A stretch of DNA of 64,000 nt from Symbiodinium natans (lineage: Eukaryota > Sar > Dinophyceae > Suessiales > Symbiodiniaceae): the NCBI GenBank assembly GCA_905221605.1, contig CAJNDS010002150.1, positions 321,659 to 385,658 on the forward strand, written 5' to 3'. The notes under the pieces were generated by a model. That model saw only the letters and a program-made list of their open reading frames with translations. It searched no databases and had not been told where the DNA came from. How positions within the stretch are numbered: the first letter of the stretch is position 1; each line of letters starts with the position of its first letter. Position numbers and translations under genes: made by a program. Shown here piece by piece: positions 25,515 through 34,924 of the stretch.

Positions 25515-28500
25515 AAGATGGGTGGAGGGTCCTTCAGTGACAGAAAAGTAGTCCAGGGCCACAGTTTGCATGTTCCTCAACCCACGGTAGGATCGCCCTC
25601 ATGCCGGCACGTTTTTGAAACCCCTGTTGCCGTGTCGAACTCTGCGTCTCTCGTGAACTCCTTCAAAGGGTCTATAAGCCTTCCAATAGTCTCCCGCACA
25701 TTGATGCTCACAGACACCCTCATCTTGCTTTCCATGACGTCGAGCCAACTTGTTACCTCGCCGTACGAACTATTGAGGAGTGCGTGGACAAGATCCGTCG
25801 TGTCGAAGACGAGTTCCTGTGTCATCAGATCGCTCTTGTCAGGAGGAGCTTGGGCTGTTGCCTTTGAGATGATCCCAAGATATCGTGACGGTCTTGAAAT
25901 CAGGAGCCTACACTGTAAGCCCCAAACTCAAAATCCAAAAAACCCTTCATCGCAATTTGCGGCAGAAGTGCTTCAGGTACTTGAAGCCCCAGTCGTGCAC
26001 GATGGTCTTGATCATGTGCCTGATGTGTTCCTCGCGGGCCCAAGCGACGAGGGACAGTGACAGGGGCATCCTGGCACCAGGGTTTAGGGTTTTAGGTGGC
26101 GGGCCAAGGGTTGAGGACTGAAACTCCTGAGCTGCAACACAAAGGTAGATGGGAATTCCTGAGCTGCCCGCGTGGGAAAAAGGATCCCCATGCAGTCGCC
26201 ACCGCACAACTCACCCCGAAATGCTTCCAACATACACAACCTCCCCCCATGCCTGGCATCTCAGAGGAACTTGTGGCTTGAAAAACCTGCCCTCCTTTCC
26301 CCCCCCCCCCAAAAAAAAAAGATAAACGCCAAAATCCCTATGTCCTTAGCCCTGAACACGAAAGAGCCTGCACCTCCGGCAGCGTTGTGTCCAAGGCGCG
26401 CATCCACAGCCTCGTTTGGGGTGTGAGGTGTTTAGGGTGTTGGGGCTGCTTGGGGTGGTTGGGGTGGTTAGGGTGGTTAGGGTGTTTAGGGCTTTTAGAG
26501 TGTCTAGGGTGTTTGGGGTGTTTGGGGGAAAGGTTTAGGGTGGTTAGGGCGTTTAGGGCTCTAGTCTTCCTTGATGGCGGCCACAGGAAAGCTCGTGTGA
26601 AGGCCAACATGTTAAGGAACATGCCCGGGCATTTTTTAGGTTCAGGGTTTGGGGGTTAGAGGGTATGGTAGTGGTTGGGGGGTTCAGGATCTATCATAGG
26701 GTGTTATAGGGTTCGTAGGGTTCAGGCTCGATACTGGTTGGTCTCTAGGGTGAAACAGGGGTGAGGGCTTGTAGGGCTTTGCGGCTTCGGGCAGCCTTTA
26801 CAGTATGAGTAGGCAATAGAACCGCGCTGAGATATTCGACCCCGTATACAAAGAGCTAACTTTAAACAACCTACTAAGCACAGTCTATTCTTGTGGCTGT
26901 TCTCACCGCGCCCCAAGCCCAAAAAAACCTCCAAACCACCGCCCTAAACCCTAAACCCTAAACCCTAAACCCTAAACCCTAAACCCTAAACCCTAAACCC
27001 TAAACCCTAAACCCTAAACCCTAAACCCTAAACCCTAAACCCCAAACCCCTAAACCTTAAACCCTGAACCCCAAACGAAGTTTTGGCAAGCCATGGCACC
27101 CTGGTGCGGTGAAGCCGCAGGACACGGGCCGCCCTGACACGGTTTGGGGCCCCGAGGTCAGGGCTTAGGGTTTAGAGTTTAGGGTTTAGGGTTTAGGGTT
27201 TAGGGTTTAGGGTTTGGGGTTTAGGGTTTAGGGGTTAGGGGCTAGGGTTTAGGGTCTAGGGAGCCCCTGTTTAAGAAGCCCTGTAAAATCCTAAGCCCTG
27301 CAATCCTAACCCCTCAAACAAGACCCCCAACAAAGCTCAACCCTAAACCCTAAACCCTAAACCCTAAAAGCCCTCGGCCCTTATGCTCTGAGCCCGAAAT
27401 CCCTTGAAACGGGCTTGAGGGGGCTTCGGGCTGAGGAGGGCTCCGGGCCTCGGTCATCTTGGAGAAGCCACTCTGGGTGCTCCTGGCACTGAAACGTTTA
27501 GGGTTTAGGGTTTAGGTTTTAGGGTTTATTCAGCCCTAAGGCTCCAGGGCGTTTTCTTAGGGTTTAGGACCCTCGGAGCCCCTGAACTGGGCTCAGCACC
27601 TGGATTTCTCAAACCCTAAACCCTAAACCCTACAAAACTCGAGACCTTAAACCCTAAACCCTAAACCCTAAACCCTAAACCCTAAACCCTAAACCCTAAA
27701 ACCCTAAAACCCTAAAGCCGGAAGTCCCGGAAGCCCTAAGTCCCGGAAGCCCCAAACCCTGAAACCCCACAAAACTCTAGACCTAAACCCTACAAAACTC
27801 TAGACCTTAAACCCTAAACCCTACAAAACTCTAGACCTTAAACCCTAAACCCTAAACCCTAAAGCCGGAAGTCCCGGAAGCCCGAAACCCTGAAGCCCTA
27901 AACCCTGAAACCCCACAAAACTCTAGACCTAAACCCTACAAAACTCTAGACCTTAAACCCTAAACCCTACAAAACTCTAGACCTTAAACCCTAAACCCTA
28001 AAGCCGGAAGTCCCGGAAGCCCTAAACCCTGAAACCCTAAACCCTAAACCCTAAACCCTAAACCCCACTGCACAAAGCGTCCTGCGCCACCTTCGAGGCT
28101 GCCACCAAGGAGGCTGGGGCAAGCCACCTGACAGCTCAGGGTTTAGGGTTTAGGGTTTAGGGTTTAGGGTTTAGGGTTTAGGGTTTAGGGTTTAGGGTTT
28201 AGGGTTTAGGGTTTAGGGTTTAGGGTTTAGGGTTTAGGGTTTAGGGTTTAGGGCTTCCCTGAAGAGCCCAGGACTTTTTCCCAAATCAGGGTTGAGGAAG
28301 GAAGGTCGAAGGTTAGGGGTTGGGGTTTAAAGTTAAGGGTTACAAGGGTTGAGGCTTTAGGGTTTGGGGATTTAGGAAACCCCCTAAAATGGGCACCCGA
28401 AACCCTAAACCCTAAACCCTAAACCCTAAACCCTAAACCCTAAACCCTAAACCCTAAACCCTAAACCCTAAACCCTAAACCCTAAACCCTAAACCTTATA

Positions 28501-31500
28501 CTTCCGCAACGCGCGCCCCAACGCGGCCAAGGGGCAACCCGGGTGTGAGCCCAGCTTCCCGGATCGCGTCCGCCAGTGGCTTCAGCCCCCGCCTCGGGCT
28601 TCGGTGGGGTTAAAGGGGGGTTTAGGGGTCTACCGTTGAGGGGTTCTCGCTTATTTTGGCCGGGGGGGGGGGGGGGTGTATATACATATATGTGCATGTC
28701 TATTCTTATATTGCATGTTAAAAGTTGCCTGTGTTTGCACATCTGCTTATTCTCTTTGATGATCGTCTATTGCAACGCGCTTACCTGCTCATCCACGCAT
28801 TCTTTGCTTCTGTTGCTCTCAACACTGAAGGCCTCAAGGGCTCCGGTCCTCCAAAGCCCGAGCTCAACTGCAGATCCCTAGCAGATCCCTAAAGCCCCTA
28901 AAGCCCCTAAAGCCTATGGGTCTAGAAAAGTAGATTCCCCAAGGGTTCAGGGTTCGGGGGTTCCCAGCTCTCCCCTCCAAAACTCTCAACTCTCACAGGC
29001 AGTGTGGGGTGCAAAAATGGTCCCAGAGGCATGGGAAAGGGATGGCTAGGAAGAGCTTCTGAGGTTTAGGGTTGAGGACCTGTAGGGCTCGCAGGACTTG
29101 CAGGGCTTGTGAGATTTACGGGGTATCTGATGGGGAATATCGAACTCTATGGACTTTATGAGGTTTTTCGGGTCTTGAGCTGGGTTTTTAGGGGGCCGAT
29201 GGGGTTTGCTACTGTATTGCTGAGGGAAAAAAACTGAGCAACAGCTGGAGCGGCGGGAAGCGCTGCGGGTGCGGAGTGAGCCAATCTCCCCAGGCCGACT
29301 GCCAGCCTTGTGTTTTGTTTGGGGGGTTTAGGGCGTTTAGGGTGTAGGGTTTAAAGGGTTAAGGGTTAAGGGTTAAGGGTTTAGGGTTTTGGGTTTAGGG
29401 TTAAGGGTTAAGGGTTTGGGTTTTGGGTTTAGGGGTTTAGGGTTGAGGGTTTCGGGGGTTAGGGCTTCAGCTGTAGGGCTCTTGGGGACAGGTGATTGCT
29501 CCGAGACTATGGGAGAAAGTCAGGTTTGCAAGTCTTCTCTGTTCCAAACGCGATCTCATGCGAAGAGTCTGGTATGTGTACAGTAGCTCTCATTCTGGTG
29601 CTATTGTGTTCATGATTGGTTGCATCTGCTTGCAAAATAGCGTGCCTTATGGTGCTTGCTGCTCCTCAAATCGGCTTTTTCTGATGCTATTGTATGCTCC
29701 TGATCATACATATTGCAATGGTCTTGAGTGGTTTAGGGATTGGGATTGAGGGATCTTGAAAAGAGGCCTGACAAGCTGGAGTACTTTTTAGTGCTTTTTG
29801 TTGTTGGTCTCAAGAAAGTCCGATTGTTGGAGCTGCTGCTGGGCCCAGTCACGACTCAGTCTGCACTTGGTCCTGGAACCTAACGGTTTAGGGTTTCGGG
29901 TCTAGAGTTTCGAGTTAGGGGCTAGCGTTCTGAGACCTGAATCACAAGAACAGTTGACAAAACACATGCCCCCCAGGCCAGTGGGGTTTGGGAGTGGTTT
30001 GGGAGCTCAGGCTTGCCTTATAGACAAGCACCCTGAAGCCATCGTAGCAAGAATGGGACCCCCTGTTGGGTTAGGATTTTTAGGGGTTCGTTCGGTTTTT
30101 TTGAGGGTGGGATCCATGTGGAGGAGGGGCATCTGCCCAACTCAAGAACGCTCAGTCCACAAGTATGTGGCTCTGTTCAAACGTCATAGTCTCTTCCTTT
30201 TTGCTATGAAGGGTACGGAACGGGTCTCAACTTAGATGAACCGCCTGCGAAATTGAAGAACAGAACACCTAGTACCCGTAAACGCCATTTAACAGAAAGT
30301 CTTTCCCAAAATCTCCCCGGCATCACAGCAAAGGTCGGACTTTTCGTGAGCCATCAGGGGTGGAAGGAGCGGCAACCGTTAGTTAACCCGCATTGTGCCA
30401 CGTACCATCCTTGATTGGCAGCGGACTGCTTTCACTCGTCTGCCTTAAGGATTTAAGGTCGGGGGGGTTTGGCCTTCCTGTGCAGGAGGTGTTAGGCTCA
30501 GGAGCTTTGAGGATGGACCATCTTGCCGAGGCGCCATCATCAAGCTGGAAGAGGCTGAGTTGCAAGTCGCCTACTCAAAGGATCTCTTACAGAGATGGGG
30601 TGTAGCTGCTTAGGGTTCGGGGTTGCAGGGTTCGTGATGATGGTTGGGATGATTTCGCTAGAAAAGGTCGAAGCTTGCAATGCTGGTCTTTCCTCTCCCC
30701 ACGGCGGCCATGCCTTAAAATCACGGCATATGCCTTAAAATCATGCACAAAAAGTGAATTTAAATTCACCTTGTGTACCCTACACCCTGAACCCTAGATC
30801 AAACAATAGCCCCCAGATGTTGAAGAACAAGTATCTTCAGCTAAAAGCGAGTGGTGGGGTCTCTGACCGGCAGCCGCGCCTCCCTCCTACTTCCCAAACC
30901 CCTCCTCTACCCAAAGACCCGGAACATCCCGGAACATGAACCCCTGAACCCTACACCCACCAAGATCCTAAAGCCCGAAATAAACGGAATGCCCCGAAAA
31001 AACACCTACCCTAAGTACCCTACACCCCCTATACATACCCTAAGTTCCCTTTCCCTCCTAAACCCTAAGCCCTAAACCCTAAGCCCTAAAGCCTGAACCC
31101 TAACCCCCCTATAAATACCCTAAGTACCCTTGTCAGATCCTGAGTCGACATGCCTGAGTCCAAGCCTTTGCTCTTCAACTCTTGCAAGGAGCCTGGGGCC
31201 AAAAGGAGGAGGGTTTAGGCTTTAGGGTTTAGGGTTTAGGGTTTAGGGAATTAAGGCGTGCGTGGGGTTTCGGGTTGCTGGGGTTTCGGGGTTTTAGGTT
31301 TAGAGGTTAGGGGTATTTAGGGTTTCAGGTTTAGGGTATAGGATTTAGAGTCTGGATTTAGAGTCTTAGGGTTTAGGGTAGGCTCCAAGCCATGTGAGCC
31401 TGACACCTCTGTCTTAAGTGGCTTATTTGACACTCCCGTCAAGCCTGAAGTTTTGTTAACCCGCCACCGCTCAGGGTGTTTGGCGATTCTTAGTGCCGTC

Positions 31501-32333
31501 CGCCGAGGTTGGGCTGTTCAGGCCTTAGGGGATTTAGTCTTCATGCCTTGAGGGGTGGGGGGGATTTGCGGTTGAACTCAGTGATCTGGTGGGAAGGGGT
31601 GCCGGGTGGGTGGCAGGCTGCCGGGGTGAGGTGTAGCCAGATCTCAATACATCCTAAACTTCCTAAACGCTAACCCTTAAGTTAGGCCCTTAAGCCCTAA
31701 ACCCATGGTGCATGTTCCAGCCCTGGCTTCTATGTGAGGGTTGGCTTCGGGGTTCGGGATGATCAGTTTTGGGCTGCTTAGATCTTCGGGGTCTAAAGTA
31801 CAGGCTTACATCATGGAATCCAAGCTCGTGCCCCCAAGGTTGTTCCCCAAAAACTACCCCAAAGGGCTCCCTGCTTTTGCTCCCAAAAACGCCCCCCCCC
31901 CCCCCCCCACCCATTTTTCCCTACAGGGTTTTTAAAAGGGTGCCCTAAACGAACAACCGTAGGGTTCCCCTGACTACGGGCTACAAAGCATCCTTACACG
32001 ACCTAAACCCCAACCCTACATCCTTAAATCCCCTATCCTAGACGGTACGGGACCCTCGTGCACCCAAACTCTCACAACTGTACTTGGACAAGGGCCCACT
32101 ACAACCAGGGCTCTCTATCGGTATATGTAGGTTTTGCTCGTAGGAACTGTATTCCCCTGGGAGGGGTTTGCAACCCTAGTTAGCATCTCAAAAACAAAAC
32201 GGGCCAAACATCACCAAACCCTACCTAAACCCTATACCCTTAAGCCCTAAGCACTCTACCGGTCTGGCGCCCAAGGCGCGCAGCATCAGCTCCTCGTCCA
32301 CGTGGGGCCCATGGCAGTACCAGGAGCACCAGC
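19320..32333 (-). CDS. GH36-type glycoside hydrolase (alpha-galactosidase-like), barrel region, at least 17 exons; N-terminus unresolved
   Basis: Likely retaining alpha-galactosidase or related exo-glycosidase. Exons: 32333-32271, 30570-30535, 29306-29255, 28592-28539, 28127-28082, 27482-27442, 26410-26368, 26030-25972, 25001-24929, 24252-24198, 23588-23513, 22871-22809, 22616-22579, 22375-22329, 20956-20905, 20306-20237, 19731-~19652, perhaps ~19398-19320. The first 16 junctions all keep frame. In order: WCSWYCHGPHVDEE, LDDGWQSAWGDW, FPRGLKPLADAIREAG, GWLAPASLVAASK, HPEWLLQDDRG, LDTTLPEVQEH, WGFKYLKCDFL (nucleophile Asp position of GH36), REAAGPETFILACGAPLGP, VDALRVSAD (acid/base Asp position), GRLWINDPDCLLLR, LGEAQTLATVSALSGG, FSDALSHIPVERLAILR. 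These follow the GH36/COG3345 barrel in correct order. Of the 16 donors, 11 are GC, 3 GA and 2 GT. The N-terminal sandwich should lie above 32.35 kb but I could not resolve it. Weak candidate exons of a C-terminus lie at ~19.1, 18.7, 18.5 and 17.65 kb; a far better C-terminal chain lies beyond the epimerase at 8.57-4.75 kb. Exact substrate is not predictable. Confidence 0.9.
19768..19993. repeat. TTTAGGG and CCCTAAA arrays in inverted arrangement
   Basis: Plus-type repeats with ATAGGGTTT and ACAGGGTTT variants (19768-19905) meet a clean CCCTAAA array (19919-19993). Intron region of the GH36 gene. Confidence 0.9.
20079..20188. mobile_element. MITE-like element, GGGATGTTC terminal inverted repeats, copy 1
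   Basis: Begins GGGATGTTC and ends GAACATCCC; 110 bp. Lies inside the GH36 intron between exons 20306-20237 and 19731. Interior shares TAGTCCCTA/GGGATT and CTGTTAG with the copy at 61.8 kb. Confidence 0.65.
20980..21170 (+). repeat. TTTAGGG array with TTGAGGG blocks
   Basis: Alternating homogenised blocks TTTAGGG / TTGAGGG / TTTAGGG / TTGAGGG / TTTAGGG just upstream of exon 20956-20905. Confidence 0.93.
21848..21969. mobile_element. Hairpin (foldback) element in a GH36 intron
   Basis: GGGCCGTACTTGGAGGCTCA at the left pairs with TGAACCTCCAAGAAGGCCC at the right; further in, TATAAGTGGGGT pairs with ACCCCACTTTATA. Nearly the whole 122 bp forms one long imperfect stem. Confidence 0.6.
22441..22501. 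repeat. Inverted telomere-repeat junction
   Basis: Five TTTAGGG units run directly into CCCTAAA units (…TTTAGGGTAAACCCTAAA…) with no spacer, making a near-perfect palindrome. Intron of the GH36 gene. Confidence 0.9.
22684..22755 (-). repeat. (CCCTAAA)n array
   Basis: About 10 copies between GH36 exons 22871-22809 and 22616-22579. Confidence 0.95.
23624..23724. mobile_element. MITE-like element, same family, copy 2 (left end degenerate)
   Basis: Left end GGTGTTCCC, right end GGGGGAACATCCC; 101 bp. Sits in the GH36 intron just before the acceptor of exon 23588-23513 (minus-strand sense). Confidence 0.5.
25577..25915 (-). CDS. Unidentified ORF fragment nested in a GH36 intron
   Basis: Lies inside the intron between exons 26030-25972 and 25001-24929, same strand, with no telomere-type repeats. 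It reads through about 110 codons without stop; its core is QELVFDTTDLVHALLNSS, VTSWLDVMESKMRVSVSI and RETIGRLIDPLKEFTRDAEF. Composition is protein-like and helical. I do not recognise a family. It may be a captured gene fragment, a retained exon of another gene or a decayed retrocopy. A 32-nt poly-G tract (25481-25512) follows it. Confidence 0.4.
   Translation of the reverse strand, partial: QCRLLISRPSRYLGIISKATAQAPPDKSDLMTQELVFDTTDLVHALLNSSYGEVTSWLDVMESKMRVSVSINVRETIGRLIDPLKEFTRDAEFDTATGVSKTCRHEGDPTVG
26942..27045 (-). repeat. (CCCTAAA)n array
   Basis: About 14 copies in the GH36 intron 27442-26410; an oppositely oriented array is at 27160-27260. Confidence 0.95.
27600..28075 (-). repeat. 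Higher-order repeat built on CCCTAAA
   Basis: GCCGGAAGTCCCGGAAGCCC recurs at ~27716, ~27861 and ~28000, separated by several ACAAAACTCTAGACC(T)TAAACCC units. The period is about 140-145 bp. Located in the GH36 intron 28082-27482. Confidence 0.85.
28138..28251 (+). repeat. (TTTAGGG)n array
   Basis: About 16 copies, GH36 intron between exons 28592-28539 and 28127-28082; an opposite CCCTAAA array is at 28399-28494 in the same intron. Confidence 0.95.
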
Positions 32334-33215
32334 CTCCCGAGTTCTTGGGTTGTTTGTAGGGCTTCAGGGGTTTAGGCTTTAGGGTTTGGGGGGGCAGAGG
32401 GTCTTCAGGTGGCTTTTGGGATTCGTGTTTGGGCTAGAGGGTTTTGGGTTTAGAGAGGCTCTAAAGCATCTGCGTATTCTTGGGCTGAATAAGGTAGGGG
32501 TCCATGGCTAATCAGGTTTAGGGTTATGAGTTTTTATTCGGCTTGAAGGGTCGTTCATTGGTTTCCTAGCCGACCTGCCCCTAATCCCTCACTCCTCAAA
32601 CACAAGGCATAAGGGCACCAACTGATTACTGGGCAGCATGGGTGATTAGGGTGATGAGGTTCAGGGATCGCGAGGAAGAACCGACCCATGCATCAGAGAT
32701 CTTGTACATGAAGGCCCACTCAGCTGTACATTGTGCTCTGAAGCCCAAACATGGGTTAAGCCTGAATATTGGTAAAACACTTCCCAAGCCCAGCCCTAAA
32801 GTCCAACCACAAACCCTAAACCCCAAACCCAAACCGCAAACTCAACAAGCCCCATACCGGCATCGGGCCCCTGTCGGCGGCGTTCTGCAAGGGCCCAGGG
32901 AATTGTGCAGCGCGACCCTGGCTGGAGGCTTGGGACTTGAGGGGATACTTTGGCGGGGTTTTCTCAAAGGATTTTACAGTTCAGATATTCAGGGATTCTT
33001 AGGGTTATGTGGGCTAAGATTAAGGCTATCAGGGTTAAGGGTCATGAGGGTCTGTCAGCCTCGATACAGTGGTGGCGACATACTTTTTGCCTTTAATATA
33101 CGTCCTTCGCAAAAAAACCATGTTTAGCACAAGTGCGGGCAAATGAGCTTAAAATTGGAGGTCGGCTCATGGGATTAGAATAAGAAAGGCCTTACAGATA
33201 AGAGCAGCTGTTCAG

Positions 33216-33350
33216 AGGCTGCCCAGTAACCTAGGATTTGAAACGGTGTGCTTGTTTTGCTTAAAGGATTTCATGTGGAACCCCCTCCCCCCCCCCCCCC
33301 CCCCCCCCCCCCCCCACAAAGAAAGGGAAGGGCACTACTTGGCATCCTAG
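33216..33350. mobile_element. Dispersed element beginning GGCTGCCCAGTAACCTAGG
   Basis: The left end GAGGCTGCCCAGTAACCTAGG is nearly identical to 18912-18932; both continue with a TTTTGCTTAAAGG segment. Right end GGCACTACTTGGCATCCTAG partly mirrors the left. The 33.2-kb copy holds a 29-nt C tract. Confidence 0.5.
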
Positions 33351-33405
33351 TCACGAGGTCTATAGGATGTAGGGTTTCAGGTCTGGGGTTAGAAATCCGG
33401 GTCTA

Positions 33406-33485
33406 GGGTGCAACCATCTTCTCAAGCAGGACCCCATCCAAATCAACAAAGAGGATCTTGGAGGGGAAGTAGCTATACTTATAAG
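33406..33485 (-). CDS. Possible exon with HAD-like DxD motif
   Basis: The minus strand reads FPSKILFVDLDGVLLEKMV and then a stop. hhhhDxDG(V/T)L is motif I of haloacid-dehalogenase-type hydrolases. Only this exon was seen; motifs II-IV were not located, so the family call is tentative. Confidence 0.3.
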
Positions 33486-33892
33486 AAGGGATCTCGTATT
33501 ACGGGGTACAGAAGGGACCCAATGCAACTGGGAGTTGGCCGAAACTATGGGTTGGTGGTGCCAGAAGGGGCCGCAGGTTGGAGTCAAACCACGAGCAGGT
33601 CACTTGTACTGCACTACTACTGCTATAGGGCGACGACAATGACGATGGTATGGCAGTCGGTAGCCCAAAATCAGTGATGGTTCTCTGGACCTCCAAGCCT
33701 AAAAAGCCCCCAACCAACTTCAACATGTTTTTGGTCTCCCTCTGCCCCTTGAGCACGACTGCGTCCGAGGGTCATGCTGAGATAGTCCTGCATGACCCGG
33801 TCTTGCCTAGGCCGCGTGCTGGTCCACAATCCGACTAAGAGCCCCCTCAAGCCCGCAACCTACCGTACGTCAACCTCACAATCCTTCCCTGC

Positions 33893-33952
33893 CTAGGGTT
33901 GGTACTGGACTCAAGCATGCCGAACCACGCGGCCCACTGCAAGTACCCTGAC
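33893..33952 (-). CDS. Candidate exon, unknown gene
   Basis: Flanked by CAG| and a possible GG/GA donor, reads GYLQWAAWFGMLESSTNPRQ on the minus strand. It lies in a 1-kb stretch (33.3-34.4 kb) free of telomere-type repeats, upstream of the GH36 exons. No family recognised. Confidence 0.3.
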
Positions 33953-34924
33953 CAGCACGAAAAAAGAGCCCCAATAGCCCCTTGAATGGGCCTCGGTTGG
34001 GCCAATTTGGGTATAGGGTAGTTTGTAGTATACATTCCCATGACTGAAGGCATCCCCACACACGCCAAGCCTTGGAATACGGAACAACTCTCCTACAACC
34101 CTACATGGTTTTACGCTTAAAGTTCGGGTGCCCCCAAAATACTAGTTCTACTTCTAAGAAGCCCCTGGAAAGGGTACCCTTATTTGACCCCTCCATATTG
34201 TATGTTTCAGTTTTCTAGTTCGACTTGGACTTCGGGCTCCAAAAGCACAGCATGGTTGTCGTCCTCTACAAACGATCACTTGGCTGAGTTTCTTTTTTAC
34301 AAGGACAGGAAAAAAGTTAAACTTGGGCTTTATGGGGGATGTACTACGCAAGAACATTGCAGAGGCTAAATGCTCAGCCTCTAAGCCATAAACCTTAAAC
34401 CCTAGACCTGGAGCCCTCAAACCCTAAACCCCAAACCCTAAACCCACAACCGCCAAGTGGCGGCGAACTGACGCCGGTCACACCAGCTTGCAAGCCGCAG
34501 ATGCAAGCCCAGTCCGAGGCTAGCCTTGTGTGATGGAAGGTGGCTGAGTGTCGAGACGACGGTTCAGGGCTCAGCGTTACGGATTGGGGGGCCCCGCTCC
34601 CTACTTGGAGGGTCACGGGCATGTAGACCTGATCTCTGTACATTTGCGCCTCTTTCTGGGTTCACCGTTTCAGGTTTTTGGGCCTATACACATACGGCTT
34701 CGAGGTTCGGAACCGAGATGCTCTTGGACTTAAGAGTTGACGGTTCGGCCACGTATGGGATCGTTGTGTGGGTGTCTGCATAGCAATATAGGTCAAAGCA
34801 GCACCAGTGGAAAACTCACATGCGCCTAAGGAAGCACAAGACTGCCAACTCCGGGTTTGGGGACGAAGGGGCAAGGGACGAAACAATGTCCGCAAAAACT
34901 CGGGCATCGACACGTTACTGCACC

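Noticed and set aside
30698-30714. Start exon MAAVGRGKTSI for the GH36 gene
   Set aside because: The WCSW exon at 32333 joins in phase to 30570, so the gene begins further upstream; this ATG is intronic.
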